DNA of 17,777 nt from an uncultured Thiotrichaceae bacterium (GTDB taxonomy: Bacteria > Pseudomonadota > Gammaproteobacteria > Thiotrichales > Thiotrichaceae): contig CACVAV010000299.1 in NCBI GenBank assembly GCA_902727945.1, positions 1 to 17,777 of the forward strand. The letters run 5' to 3'. The notes under the pieces were generated by a model. The model worked only from the letters and a program-made list of their open reading frames with translations. It did not search any database and was not told the origin of the DNA. The translations under genes and the position numbers were made by a program. Position 1 is the first letter of the stretch; every line of letters begins with the position of its first letter. This document shows, piece by piece, positions 1 through 6,952 of this stretch.

Positions 1-5
1 CAAAT

Positions 6-124
6 TGTCTGGCATCCATAGAGTCATGGAACCACCTGATCCCATCCCGAACTCAGTCGTGAAACGTGGCATCGCCGATGGTAGTGTGGGGCTTCCCCAT
101 GTGAGAGTAGGTCAATGCCAGGCT
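6..124 (+). rRNA. rrf: 5S ribosomal RNA
   Basis: The sequence matches the bacterial 5S pattern closely, including the conserved CCGAACTCAG block, GTGAAAC, GCCGATGGTAGTGTGGGG and the CCCCATG-GAGAGTAGG arm. The ends are set by the terminal helix: bases 7-14 pair with 116-123, allowing one G-T pair, which gives about 119 nt. It is the last gene of an rRNA operon whose 23S gene lies left of the window. Exact processed ends are uncertain by a base or two. Confidence 0.96.
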
Positions 125-136
125 TATTACACTAAG

Positions 137-173
137 GCCCTGTCAGTATATAATTACTGACAGGGCTTTTTTT
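137..173 (+). terminator. rRNA operon terminator
   Basis: A perfect 12-bp inverted repeat (137-148 with 155-166, arms GCCCTGTCAGTA and TACTGACAGGGC) has a 6-nt loop and is followed directly by seven T residues (167-173). It sits 13 nt after the 5S gene, so it is read as the intrinsic terminator of the rRNA operon. Confidence 0.95.
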
Positions 174-205
174 ATTACAGGTACCAAAGTTTTATCAAAG
201 AGTAC

Positions 206-234
206 TTGTTCAGGCGCTGGCTTTTGTCCATAAT
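206..234 (+). promoter_or_regulatory. putative sigma-70 promoter of ffs
   Basis: TTGTTC (206-211) and CATAAT (229-234) are separated by 17 bp and lie after the rRNA terminator, just upstream of the SRP RNA. The bases after the -10 box are GC-rich (GCCTCCC), the discriminator type found at growth-rate-controlled stable RNA promoters. The mature RNA begins 13 nt after the -10 box, so a short 5' leader removed by processing is likely, as for E. coli 4.5S RNA. There is no separate terminator before dnaX, so this promoter may also serve dnaX. Confidence 0.6.
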
Positions 235-247
235 GCCTCCCTTCAAT

Positions 248-362
248 GGTGGTCTGCGCTGGTTCTCCCGCGACGATATGCTGTAAATCCTGTCAGGCCC
301 GGAAGGGAGCAGCAGTAGCGGCAGACTCGGGCGCCGGGATGTAGCTGGTGTAGACCGCCACC
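248..362 (+). ncRNA. ffs: signal recognition particle RNA (4.5S type)
   Basis: This is the RNA part of the bacterial signal recognition particle. It binds Ffh and helps deliver ribosomes making membrane proteins to FtsY. The conserved Ffh-binding apex is present: TGTCAGGCCCGGAAGGGAGCAGC, with the GGAA tetraloop and the internal AGCAG loop side. The GGTTCTCCCGC block near the 5' end and GCCGGGATGTAGCTGG near the 3' end are also present. The outer helix pairs 248-255 with 352-359, giving a molecule of about 114 nt as in E. coli, with no Alu domain. It lies between the rRNA terminator and dnaX, 36 nt before the dnaX start. Confidence 0.96.
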
Positions 363-398
363 CTCTAAAAAAGTTATATCAAATTACACTATGTCTAT

Positions 399-1520
399 AT
401 GAGTTATCAGGTACTCGCAAGAAAGTGGCGACCACAAAATTTTGAACAAATGGTCGGACAACAACATGTCTTGCGGGCATTGTTGACTTCACTTAATGAA
501 AACCGTTTGCATCATGCCTATTTGTTTACCGGCACACGAGGTGTGGGTAAAACTACGATAGCACGCATCTTTGCGAAATCCCTGAACTGTGAAACGGGCA
601 TTAGTGCAGCGCCATGCGGTACTTGCCGTAGTTGTATCGAGATTGCAGAAGGGCGTCATGTTGACCTGATTGAAGTGGATGCGGCATCGCGTACGAAAGT
701 CGAAGATACCCGTGACCTGCTGGACAATGTGCAATATGCACCGACTCATGGCCGGTTTAAGATCTACCTGATCGATGAAGTCCATATGCTTTCCAGCCAC
801 AGTTTCAATGCACTGCTGAAAACCCTGGAAGAGCCACCGCCTCACGTAAAATTCCTTTTTGCCACGACTGATCCACAAAAATTACCTGTTACGATCTTAT
901 CCCGCTGCCTGCAGTTTAGCCTCAAGCGCATGTCGGTTGACATGATTTCGACATATTTGGGCGAGGTACTGAAAGAAGAGGCGGTTGAATTTACTGACCC
1001 TGCATTACGTGTTATTGCACGGGCAGCCGATGGTTCAATGCGCGATGCTTTGAGCCTGACTGATCAGGCGATTGTCACTGGTGAAGGTAAAGTACAGGAT
1101 CAGTCTGTGCAAGACATGTTGGGCATGCTGCCGCATGAACACTTGTTTGCTTTGCTGAAAGCACTACAGGCTAGTGATGCTACAGAAGTGTTGGCAGTTA
1201 TCGAGGGGATGGCACAGCTGACCACTGACTTTCTTCAGGCTGCTGATAGTTTGATTTCCATGTTGCACCAGTTAGCTATTACCCAAGTGGTTCCCCAGGA
1301 TGATCTGGATGCGGATTTGAAACAATTGTCAGAACAGATAAGCAGTGCTGATTTGCAGCTTTATTACCAGATGGCTTTATATGGTCGCAGAGATTTACCG
1401 CTGAATCCGGATCCACGTTCCGGTTTTGAAATGCTGCTGTTACGCATGCTGGCTTTTCAGCTGGATAATCGGACTAAGACACCACTGCAGAGCAACAGTG
1501 AGCCAAAAAAAAAACTTTAA
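399..1520 (+). CDS. dnaX: DNA polymerase III gamma-like subunit (unshifted product)
   Basis: This is the 373-aa product made when no frameshift occurs. The N-terminus MSYQVLARKWRPQ is nearly that of E. coli DnaX. The AAA+ core shows Walker A GTRGVGKT (45-52), four zinc-binding cysteines (C64, C73, C76, C79), Walker B LIDEVH (124-129), the TTD sensor (156-158) and the SRC motif (168-170). Domain III, which forms the clamp-loader collar, fills about residues 240-355. The protein stops right after domain III with EPKKKL, shorter than E. coli gamma (431 aa) but enough for ATP-driven clamp loading. The ATG at 399 is chosen from homology. There is no strong Shine-Dalgarno sequence before it, and a three-codon reading frame (391-402) ends in ATGA overlapping it. 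Confidence 0.93.
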   Translation: MSYQVLARKWRPQNFEQMVGQQHVLRALLTSLNENRLHHAYLFTGTRGVGKTTIARIFAKSLNCETGISAAPCGTCRSCIEIAEGRHVDLIEVDAASRTKVEDTRDLLDNVQYAPTHGRFKIYLIDEVHMLSSHSFNALLKTLEEPPPHVKFLFATTDPQKLPVTILSRCLQFSLKRMSVDMISTYLGEVLKEEAVEFTDPALRVIARAADGSMRDALSLTDQAIVTGEGKVQDQSVQDMLGMLPHEHLFALLKALQASDATEVLAVIEGMAQLTTDFLQAADSLISMLHQLAITQVVPQDDLDADLKQLSEQISSADLQLYYQMALYGRRDLPLNPDPRSGFEMLLLRMLAFQLDNRTKTPLQSNSEPKKKL

Positions 1521-2167
1521 ATACTGAAGTTGCTGAATCTATACCTGTATTTGTCCCTTCATCTGTTAACCCACCCGTTCTTGAGCCTGAATTACCTGTT
1601 GAAAGAGAGATTCAACCACCTGTCAGTCAGCCTGAACCACCAGCAATAACAGAAGAGAGTCCACCGGAGTTTTTAACCGATAATAAGGTCGACGTTCCGC
1701 AATTGCATAATAATGTGGAGGCTCCCGTTGTTGAGGAAGCTGTTCCGGCAGTTGAACTAGAGGAGGAAGGTAGTGATGATGATAATGAGTGGCATAAATT
1801 ATTAGCAACATTAAAGTTAGGTGGGATGGCCAAACAACTGGCTGAACATTGTTTGTTAAGACAACTCACTGATGACAAAATGTTTTTGCTGTTGGAAATG
1901 AGTGGTGTAACGCTAAAGACCCGGTTGACAGAAGAAGCTTTGCAGGAGGCCTTGAGCGACCATTTGGGACGTCCGCTGACGGTTGAGTATGAGGTGGTAG
2001 CGGATATTGCAGAAACACCGGCGCAGCGTCGTGTCAGGCAGGGTGAGGAGTTGCAGCAGCAGGCAGAGCAGTCGATAGAAGATGATCCGTTTGTACAGCA
2101 ATTACGCCGGGATTACGGCGGTATTGTTTTACCTGCTTCTGTCAGGCCTAATAAGATTAGTGAGTAA
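399..2167 (+). CDS. dnaX: DNA polymerase III tau subunit (frameshifted full-length product)
   Basis: Tau is the clamp-loader subunit that also ties the polymerase cores and DnaB helicase together. The zero frame runs from 399 to a TAA at 1518-1520, just after ten A residues at 1505-1514. Shifting by -1 within that run opens a frame without a stop until 2165-2167, giving 589 aa (E. coli tau: 643). The part after the shift has a Pro/Glu-rich linker of about 75 residues. It ends in a clear tau C-terminal domain, with DNEWHKLLATLKLGG, then an ETPAQRR motif and a DPFVQQLRRDYGG end. That domain binds the alpha subunit in E. coli. So the -1 frame is real coding sequence, not a shadow. Whether the shift happens on the ribosome or by RNA polymerase slippage cannot be told here. 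A sequencing error in the homopolymer is the other explanation. Confidence 0.85.
1505..1514 (+). other. A10 slippery run, dnaX frameshift site
   Basis: Ten consecutive A residues, read in the zero frame as CCA AAA AAA AAA CTT TAA. One extra A in the mRNA, or a one-base backward slip of the ribosome, continues into the tau frame (ACT TTA AAT ACT). A small hairpin (CACTG 1483-1487 with CAGTG 1496-1500) lies 4 nt upstream. I see no strong stem-loop close downstream of the kind that stimulates the E. coli shift, so polymerase slippage on the long A run, as described for Thermus dnaX, is a good alternative. Confidence 0.8.
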
Positions 2168-2229
2168 AAAAGCATGTACAGACTATGTGCGACTGTTTCA
2201 GGCACTCTATTTGTGGTGGACTTTATCAG

Positions 2230-2258
2230 TTAAATGTATCTGACATGCTGCTTATAGT
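2230..2258 (+). promoter_or_regulatory. possible promoter of ybaB-recR-hit
   Basis: TATAGT (2253-2258) is a fair -10 box, with a poor -35 box TTAAAT (2230-2235) 17 bp upstream. It lies in the 131-bp gap between dnaX and ybaB, a natural place for a second promoter. The weak -35 makes this tentative. Confidence 0.35.
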
Positions 2259-2298
2259 AGACTCCGGAATAATTAATTATTGAAACGAGGAATACCCG

Positions 2299-2628
2299 AT
2301 GTTGAAAGGCGGCTTAGGCAATATGATGAAACAAGCGCAGAAAATGCAGGAAGATATGCAGAAAGCGCAGGAAGAAATCGCCCTGATGGAAGTAACCGGT
2401 CAGTCTGGTGGTGGTTTGGTGAGTGTAACGATTATGGGCACACATGAGTGCCGTCGTGTACAGCTTGATCCATCGTTGCTGGAAGATGATGATAAGGAAA
2501 TGATTGAAGATCTGGTAGCTGCTGCATTTAATGATGCAGTACAGCGCCTGGATGCTACTACTAAAGAGCGGATGTCAGGTGTGACTGCCGGGATGCAATT
2601 GCCGGGTGGCATGAAGATGCCGTTTTGA
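2299..2628 (+). CDS. ybaB: YbaB/EbfC family nucleoid-associated protein
   Basis: A small DNA-binding protein of 109 aa (E. coli YbaB also 109). The family forms dimers that bind and shape DNA and is nearly always found next to dnaX and recR. The N-terminus (MLKGGLGNMMKQAQKMQEDMQ) is the typical helical, Met/Gln-rich start. The central strands include GQSGGGLVSVTIMGTHECRRVQLD, and the C-terminus ends GGMKMPF as in the family. The start is supported by GAGGAA at 2286-2291, 7 nt before the ATG. It is followed by recR after 27 nt, so the two are probably co-transcribed. Confidence 0.95.
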   Translation: MLKGGLGNMMKQAQKMQEDMQKAQEEIALMEVTGQSGGGLVSVTIMGTHECRRVQLDPSLLEDDDKEMIEDLVAAAFNDAVQRLDATTKERMSGVTAGMQLPGGMKMPF

Positions 2629-2655
2629 TCCGTATATTTTGAGAAATATTGGATA

Positions 2656-3252
2656 ATGAGTGAGTCCTCTCTGCTGAAAGAACTAGTCGATGCCCTGCGC
2701 TGTTTGCCGGGCGTTGGTGCGCGCACCGCGCAACGTATGGCTTTCCATTTGTTGGAGCATGATCGCAGAGGTGGTGAGCATCTGGCGCAAACTTTGGCTG
2801 ATGCGATGCAGAAAGTGAAACATTGCCAGCGTTGCCGGACGCTGACTGAGCAGGACGTTTGCCGCTTGTGCAGTAATCCGGGACGTGATCCCGCTTTATT
2901 GTGCGTGGTTGAGCATCCGTCTGACGTGGTGGCCATTGAGCAGGCAACGGGTTATCGCGGTTTCTATTTTGTGCTGGGTGGGCGCTTATCGCCTCTGGAT
3001 GGTATCGGGCCGGATGATATAGGCTTGGATGTGCTGGAATTGCGTCTGGATGAAGGTGCTGTGCAGGAGTTGATTCTGGCGACTAATCCAACAGTGGAAG
3101 GTGAAGTCACCGCACACTATATCAGTGAGTTGGCTGCAAAACGTGATATAGCCACCAGTCGGATTGCACATGGTGTACCGGTGGGTAGTGAGTTGGAATA
3201 TGTGGACAGTGGTACGCTGTCGCACGCTTTTGAGGGACGAAGGAAGTATTAA
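2656..3252 (+). CDS. recR: recombination mediator RecR
   Basis: RecR works with RecO (and RecF) to load RecA onto single-stranded gaps during recombinational repair. The protein is 198 aa (E. coli 201). In order it has a helix-hairpin-helix (LRCLPGVGARTAQRMAFHLL, about 14-33), a four-cysteine zinc finger (CQRC ... CRLC, about 56-71), and a Toprim domain beginning LLCVVEHPSDVVAIE and running through FVLGG. The Walker-like end carries GVPVGSELEYVDSGTLSHA. The ribosome binding site is weak (GAGAAAT). The stop overlaps the next start as TAATG, suggesting translational coupling to the HIT gene. Confidence 0.97.
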   Translation: MSESSLLKELVDALRCLPGVGARTAQRMAFHLLEHDRRGGEHLAQTLADAMQKVKHCQRCRTLTEQDVCRLCSNPGRDPALLCVVEHPSDVVAIEQATGYRGFYFVLGGRLSPLDGIGPDDIGLDVLELRLDEGAVQELILATNPTVEGEVTAHYISELAAKRDIATSRIAHGVPVGSELEYVDSGTLSHAFEGRRKY

Positions 3253-3584
3253 TGAGTGATTGCCTGTTTTGCAAAATTCGTGATGGTGAAATCCCGTCAA
3301 CCAGGGTTTATGAAGATGATGACGTTATTGCCTTTAATGACATTAGTCCAAAAAACCAGCTGCACGTTTTGGTTGTGCCGCGCAAACACATCTCAACTAT
3401 CAATGATATTGAAGAGACGGACACTGCGCTGATCGGAAAAATGTTTCTGGCTGCGAAGAAAATTGCGGCAGATGCCGGTTATGGCGACGGGTATAGGGTG
3501 CAGATGAATTGTGGTGAGAAAGGCGGGCAGGTTGTGTTCCACATCCACCTGCATGTTATGGCCGGTGCGCGTACTGCTCCTTAA
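3252..3584 (+). CDS. hinT: HIT family protein, HinT type purine nucleoside phosphoramidase
   Basis: A 110-aa histidine-triad protein. HinT enzymes hydrolyse AMP-lysine and other adenosine phosphoramidates in the cytoplasm. The catalytic triad sits in the motif QVVFHIHLHVMAG near the C-terminus, and the N-terminus CLFCKIRDGEIPS is typical, as is the central HVLVVPRKHIS. The start ATG overlaps the recR stop codon by one base, so it is probably the last gene of the ybaB-recR unit, and a terminator follows 28 nt later. The symbol rests on similarity to the HinT branch; the physiological substrate is not known from sequence. Confidence 0.92.
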   Translation: MSDCLFCKIRDGEIPSTRVYEDDDVIAFNDISPKNQLHVLVVPRKHISTINDIEETDTALIGKMFLAAKKIAADAGYGDGYRVQMNCGEKGGQVVFHIHLHVMAGARTAP

Positions 3585-3611
3585 GCTACAGCCAGCTATT
3601 TTCTGTCACTC

Positions 3612-3645
3612 AAAAAAATGCGGTCATGTTTATGGCCGCATTTTT
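3612..3645. terminator. bidirectional intrinsic terminator
   Basis: An 11-bp hairpin (3617-3627 with 3632-3642, loop GTTT, one G-T pair) is preceded by seven A residues (3612-3618) and followed by five T residues (3641-3645). It can therefore stop transcripts from both strands. It lies between the converging HIT gene (ends 3584) and glutamate dehydrogenase gene (ends 3661). Confidence 0.88.
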
Positions 3646-3660
3646 ATTGTCTGGGTAATA

Positions 3661-6600
3661 TTAGTTGTCAATTAAGCGGTTTAGCTGAGCGTCGATAATA
3701 TCCTCATATACGGCGTTATCATCACTGAAATAAACCATGCCCGATGCTAATTTACTGGCCAGAATAGCGTATTTCACCTTCTCCGGTAAGCGGTCGAGTC
3801 GCTGGCTGAATACCTTATTCTCGCTTAACAGCACAGGCATGTGTTGTAACATGGCTTTCTGATAACGCTCACCTTGAATCAGCTCAGGCTTGGATTGGAA
3901 AAAGTCGAACATCTTTGCATAATGGTTATTAATCTCATAACTCAGTTGGTTGGAGATTTCTGTATAAGCTAAACTTTCACCAGCCTGTTTATGGCGTTGA
4001 ATAATCAGGTTTGCTTCCTGTTCTGCCATGCGGTTTAAAATGTCGATAACATCACTGACGTAGCGCTCCTTATTGCTGAGAAACTCATCTTCATCCAGCA
4101 TCAGGTTGGCAATGATTTCATAAGAGGATGAAATAACACCACACTTATTGGCAGATGCATCGCGCATAATAACGATGCCACGATCTTGCAGAGCTATCCG
4201 TGCGTCGGGAGTGATAAATGAGTTTGCGCCTTCAACAATAACCTGTGCGCTGGGTTTACCTTCCTCATTGAAGAACTGCTCCGCATTGTGTGCTGCGATG
4301 GTTTCCGGGCGACCACCGGCCGGGATAAACAAGTCGGCTTCGACGGTAAATACCAGGCTGTTGTAGGTTTTATAGAATTCATCATTTGAAATCCATTGAT
4401 CTTCCAGCCCACTCCCGGTTTTAATCTGTTTTTTATACAGTGTTTTGATACCATCCTGACGTTGTTGATTACGATAAATGATAAAGCCGCCTTCGTGTAA
4501 TGCTTCTGGATCATAAGCATCAAGATCACTCTGTAATACAACGGCAGACAGGGCATCTCTATCCAAACCGTCCGGATCAAAAATGGCACCACTCCCGTCG
4601 ACGATCAATTTAATCTGCACTTTCGGGCAGCGCTCCAATAACAGACGCATGCCATTACCCGCGACATCACCGTTCGGGCCACCGGTAAATTTCACGCTAA
4701 ATTCATCTTTGTGCATGTCGATGCCGATGACTGCTTTCATGGTCACTTCTGCAAAACGAATGACACCAATGGAGGTCACACCGTAGTCTTTGTGATTGAT
4801 GCCCACCTTCTTGCTGGACATAACCCCTGTGCCTAATACATAACCACGCTGAGCAGCCTGTTGGGCGATTAGCTCAATCATGACATCATGCATATTTTCA
4901 TCAGGGCCTAGTTCAATAGGCTCATCTTCGCCGTAATAATCGACAACCATCGGGTCTTTAGCGTTGCCGTTTTCAGTGATAAAGAGATCAAGGAATGCGT
5001 GTATAAAGCCGAACTGTAGTTTGTATAAATATTGTAAAACAGCAGGGCGCTCTATATCCGGGCGGGTATTCAGGATAGCGACCATTTTTGAGCCACCTTC
5101 ATAAATATCTTTATTTTTCAGGTGCTGCGTATGGGCCAGAACATAGTTTTCTTTGAAGATGGTGTTGGCACTATTCACGTAGTCATCGTGGCCCTGTGTA
5201 ATCAGGGTACGCCAGCCGCCACGGGCAATATCAGAGAAGCCGATGTGGTAACCTGAGCCGCTGCGTCCAGAAAAGAAGGTGATTCTGAACGGACGATCTG
5301 CCGGTAAATCAGCCGTGAACTCAGCGTCCAGTTCGTCAAGATAAGCCGGATCAAGGCGGAAAGCTAAGGCATGTTTTTCATCAACGAAAAAGTTAGTTTT
5401 CAGGCAGTTACTAATGAAGCTGACCGCACACTTAAAAATGGTGCGGCGCGTTTGGTCAAGGAAACGTCGTCCGGTGTTGAAGTTGTCTGCTAATTCCGAT
5501 ACTTGTTCCAACAGGTCATTGTAGGCGGATTCACGATCTTCCAATCCCGGTTTGAAGCGGGCATAGAACAGCTTGACTAATTGTATGCTGACGTTGGGGT
5601 GGTTATGGAAAGCGCGTTGAATATCTTCAGGGTCAAAGCGTTGTGGGTTGCTATGTGCCAGATTGGTGTGGACAAAGGTGATCATCGCTTTGACTAAGCT
5701 GGCATCCGGGCCATTCATCACCCCGTTGGCAACCAGATTGTGGAAGCTGTTGGATGATGAAGAGAGTATCTGTGTATTGTAAAGCTCATGCTTTAGCTCA
5801 GTGAGGCGTTCAGAGTCAGTTTGCAGTGAGCTACCTGCCTGTGAGTTGACATAGAAAGTGGCCAGAAAATTAGGGTATATGCCATTACTCATGGTCAGCG
5901 TATAAGAGCGCCTGACTTTAATGTTTAAGCGTTTGAATACTTCCATGATCTGTAGCATGAAAAAATTGTGCTGCGGAGGATTACTGACCCCAAATAAAAT
6001 ACGTGTGTCCTCATCTGTATTCGTTGTTTCAATCGCATTAATATCGAGATGGATACCGCCATTTTCTTCAGTTTCCTGATGTAGGTGCAGAACCCGGGCA
6101 ATTCGTTCCGGATGTGATACCCGGACATACGAAGGGTTGTTTATCCAGAGTAGTCTCAGGTACGCCGCTAAATTATCTTTATTAAAGTCAGGCGCGATTT
6201 TATCCAGTTCAGCTTCAACTTGTGTGATGATTTCGGGAGGCAGGTCATCACAGTTATCATTTTCAATCAGTGTTGCAATATCACTGTCAGATTTTCGGTT
6301 GTAATCAAAACGTAAAATCTCCAGATAGTGCCGGCTCTCCGGTAAACACTGGAGCGATGTATTTATTTCTGAGTAGGATAAGTTGTCACGGCGTTTGATA
6401 ACGCTGAGTGTTTCGTATAAAGAACCCGCACCACTGGCTTGCGCCAGCAGTAAACGTTCGGCGCTGTCTGTTAAACGTAAGTAAGGTAGTCGGTGAATCC
6501 GGTTAAGGGCGCTGGCTAAAACAGCCAGCGACTCGGTTTCATCCTGATTAAAGCTGAAGAAAAACGGGTGCATGGCTGCTTGTAGCCATTCAAGGTTACT

Positions 6601-6675
6601 ATCTACTTTGGACTCATGTCCCTGAATGGTTGCTTTAACTTCATTAAGCACTGCTTTTATTTGACTATCTTCCAT
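3661..6675 (-). CDS. NAD-dependent glutamate dehydrogenase, large (115-kDa) class
   Basis: Oxidises L-glutamate to 2-oxoglutarate and ammonia with NAD, feeding amino-acid carbon into the TCA cycle. At 1004 aa it fits the 115-kDa class rather than the short hexameric enzymes (about 450 aa) or the 180-kDa class (about 1600 aa). The first half (1-430) is a poorly conserved regulatory region. The catalytic half shows ARGGWRT, then the substrate-lysine motif EGGSKMVAI (K530) and GTGVMSSKKVGINHKDYGVTS. The NAD-binding part includes FTGGPNGDVAGNGM, FIPAGGRPETI (about 783-793), VEGANSFITPDAR and NKCGVISSSYEI. The ATG is supported by AAAGGAG 7 nt upstream. It is a single-gene unit, convergent with hinT. 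The broad family is clear; the exact effector control cannot be read here. Confidence 0.9.
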   Translation of the reverse strand: MEDSQIKAVLNEVKATIQGHESKVDSNLEWLQAAMHPFFFSFNQDETESLAVLASALNRIHRLPYLRLTDSAERLLLAQASGAGSLYETLSVIKRRDNLSYSEINTSLQCLPESRHYLEILRFDYNRKSDSDIATLIENDNCDDLPPEIITQVEAELDKIAPDFNKDNLAAYLRLLWINNPSYVRVSHPERIARVLHLHQETEENGGIHLDINAIETTNTDEDTRILFGVSNPPQHNFFMLQIMEVFKRLNIKVRRSYTLTMSNGIYPNFLATFYVNSQAGSSLQTDSERLTELKHELYNTQILSSSSNSFHNLVANGVMNGPDASLVKAMITFVHTNLAHSNPQRFDPEDIQRAFHNHPNVSIQLVKLFYARFKPGLEDRESAYNDLLEQVSELADNFNTGRRFLDQTRRTIFKCAVSFISNCLKTNFFVDEKHALAFRLDPAYLDELDAEFTADLPADRPFRITFFSGRSGSGYHIGFSDIARGGWRTLITQGHDDYVNSANTIFKENYVLAHTQHLKNKDIYEGGSKMVAILNTRPDIERPAVLQYLYKLQFGFIHAFLDLFITENGNAKDPMVVDYYGEDEPIELGPDENMHDVMIELIAQQAAQRGYVLGTGVMSSKKVGINHKDYGVTSIGVIRFAEVTMKAVIGIDMHKDEFSVKFTGGPNGDVAGNGMRLLLERCPKVQIKLIVDGSGAIFDPDGLDRDALSAVVLQSDLDAYDPEALHEGGFIIYRNQQRQDGIKTLYKKQIKTGSGLEDQWISNDEFYKTYNSLVFTVEADLFIPAGGRPETIAAHNAEQFFNEEGKPSAQVIVEGANSFITPDARIALQDRGIVIMRDASANKCGVISSSYEIIANLMLDEDEFLSNKERYVSDVIDILNRMAEQEANLIIQRHKQAGESLAYTEISNQLSYEINNHYAKMFDFFQSKPELIQGERYQKAMLQHMPVLLSENKVFSQRLDRLPEKVKYAILASKLASGMVYFSDDNAVYEDIIDAQLNRLIDN

Positions 6676-6712
6676 AGCGATTCTCCTTTGAGGATATGAT
6701 TTTTTTTAGATG

Positions 6713-6742
6713 TATGTAGCTAGTTGTATCACTTTGTGTCAG
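6713..6742 (-). promoter_or_regulatory. possible promoter of glutamate dehydrogenase gene
   Basis: Read on the minus strand, CTGACA (6742-6737) and TACATA (6718-6713) are 18 bp apart and end about 38 nt before the gdh start codon. Both boxes are partial matches to the sigma-70 consensus, so this is only a candidate. Confidence 0.35.
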
Positions 6743-6899
6743 TAATGCATAGGCACAGATGGGAAATGAGTATGGATACGATGGTTCAGGCTTGGAGCAG
6801 GTATTTTGCTGTCAGGTTTTCTGTGGCGAATGATAGCAATGATAATTTGGGGGGATAGGTGCAAAGGGTGATGTGTAAAGTGATAGATGCATCATGTCA

Positions 6900-6923
6900 C
6901 CGACGGGATGTTTACCCCGCCGG
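6900..6923 (-). terminator. hairpin after the Q-rich gene, possible weak terminator
   Basis: On the minus strand CCGGCGGG (6923-6916) pairs with CCCGTCGG (6907-6900) over 8 bp. The pairing is complete only in the minus-strand RNA, where one pair is G-U; the plus strand would have an A-C mismatch there. It begins 30 nt after the stop of the upstream minus-strand gene. There is no T tract, so termination is uncertain. Confidence 0.4.
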
Positions 6924-6952
6924 AACAGTTTAACTGCATTTTGAGTTGATGA

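Larger units (their letters stand above)
6676..6952. other. intergenic region, no convincing gene
   Basis: This 277-bp stretch separates two minus-strand genes. It holds the possible gdh promoter on its left side and a hairpin near its right side. A 30-codon plus-strand frame at 6766-6858 has no recognisable family and I do not call it a gene. I saw no repeats or RNA motifs. Confidence 0.5.

Noticed and set aside
1703..2167. Separate 154-codon gene downstream of dnaX
   Set aside because: It begins at a TTG inside an open frame that extends up to the A10 run and encodes the tau C-terminal domain, so it is part of dnaX.
6766..6858. 30-codon plus-strand frame between gdh and the Q-rich gene
   Set aside because: Too short, no family resemblance, and only a chance GGGAA near the ATG.
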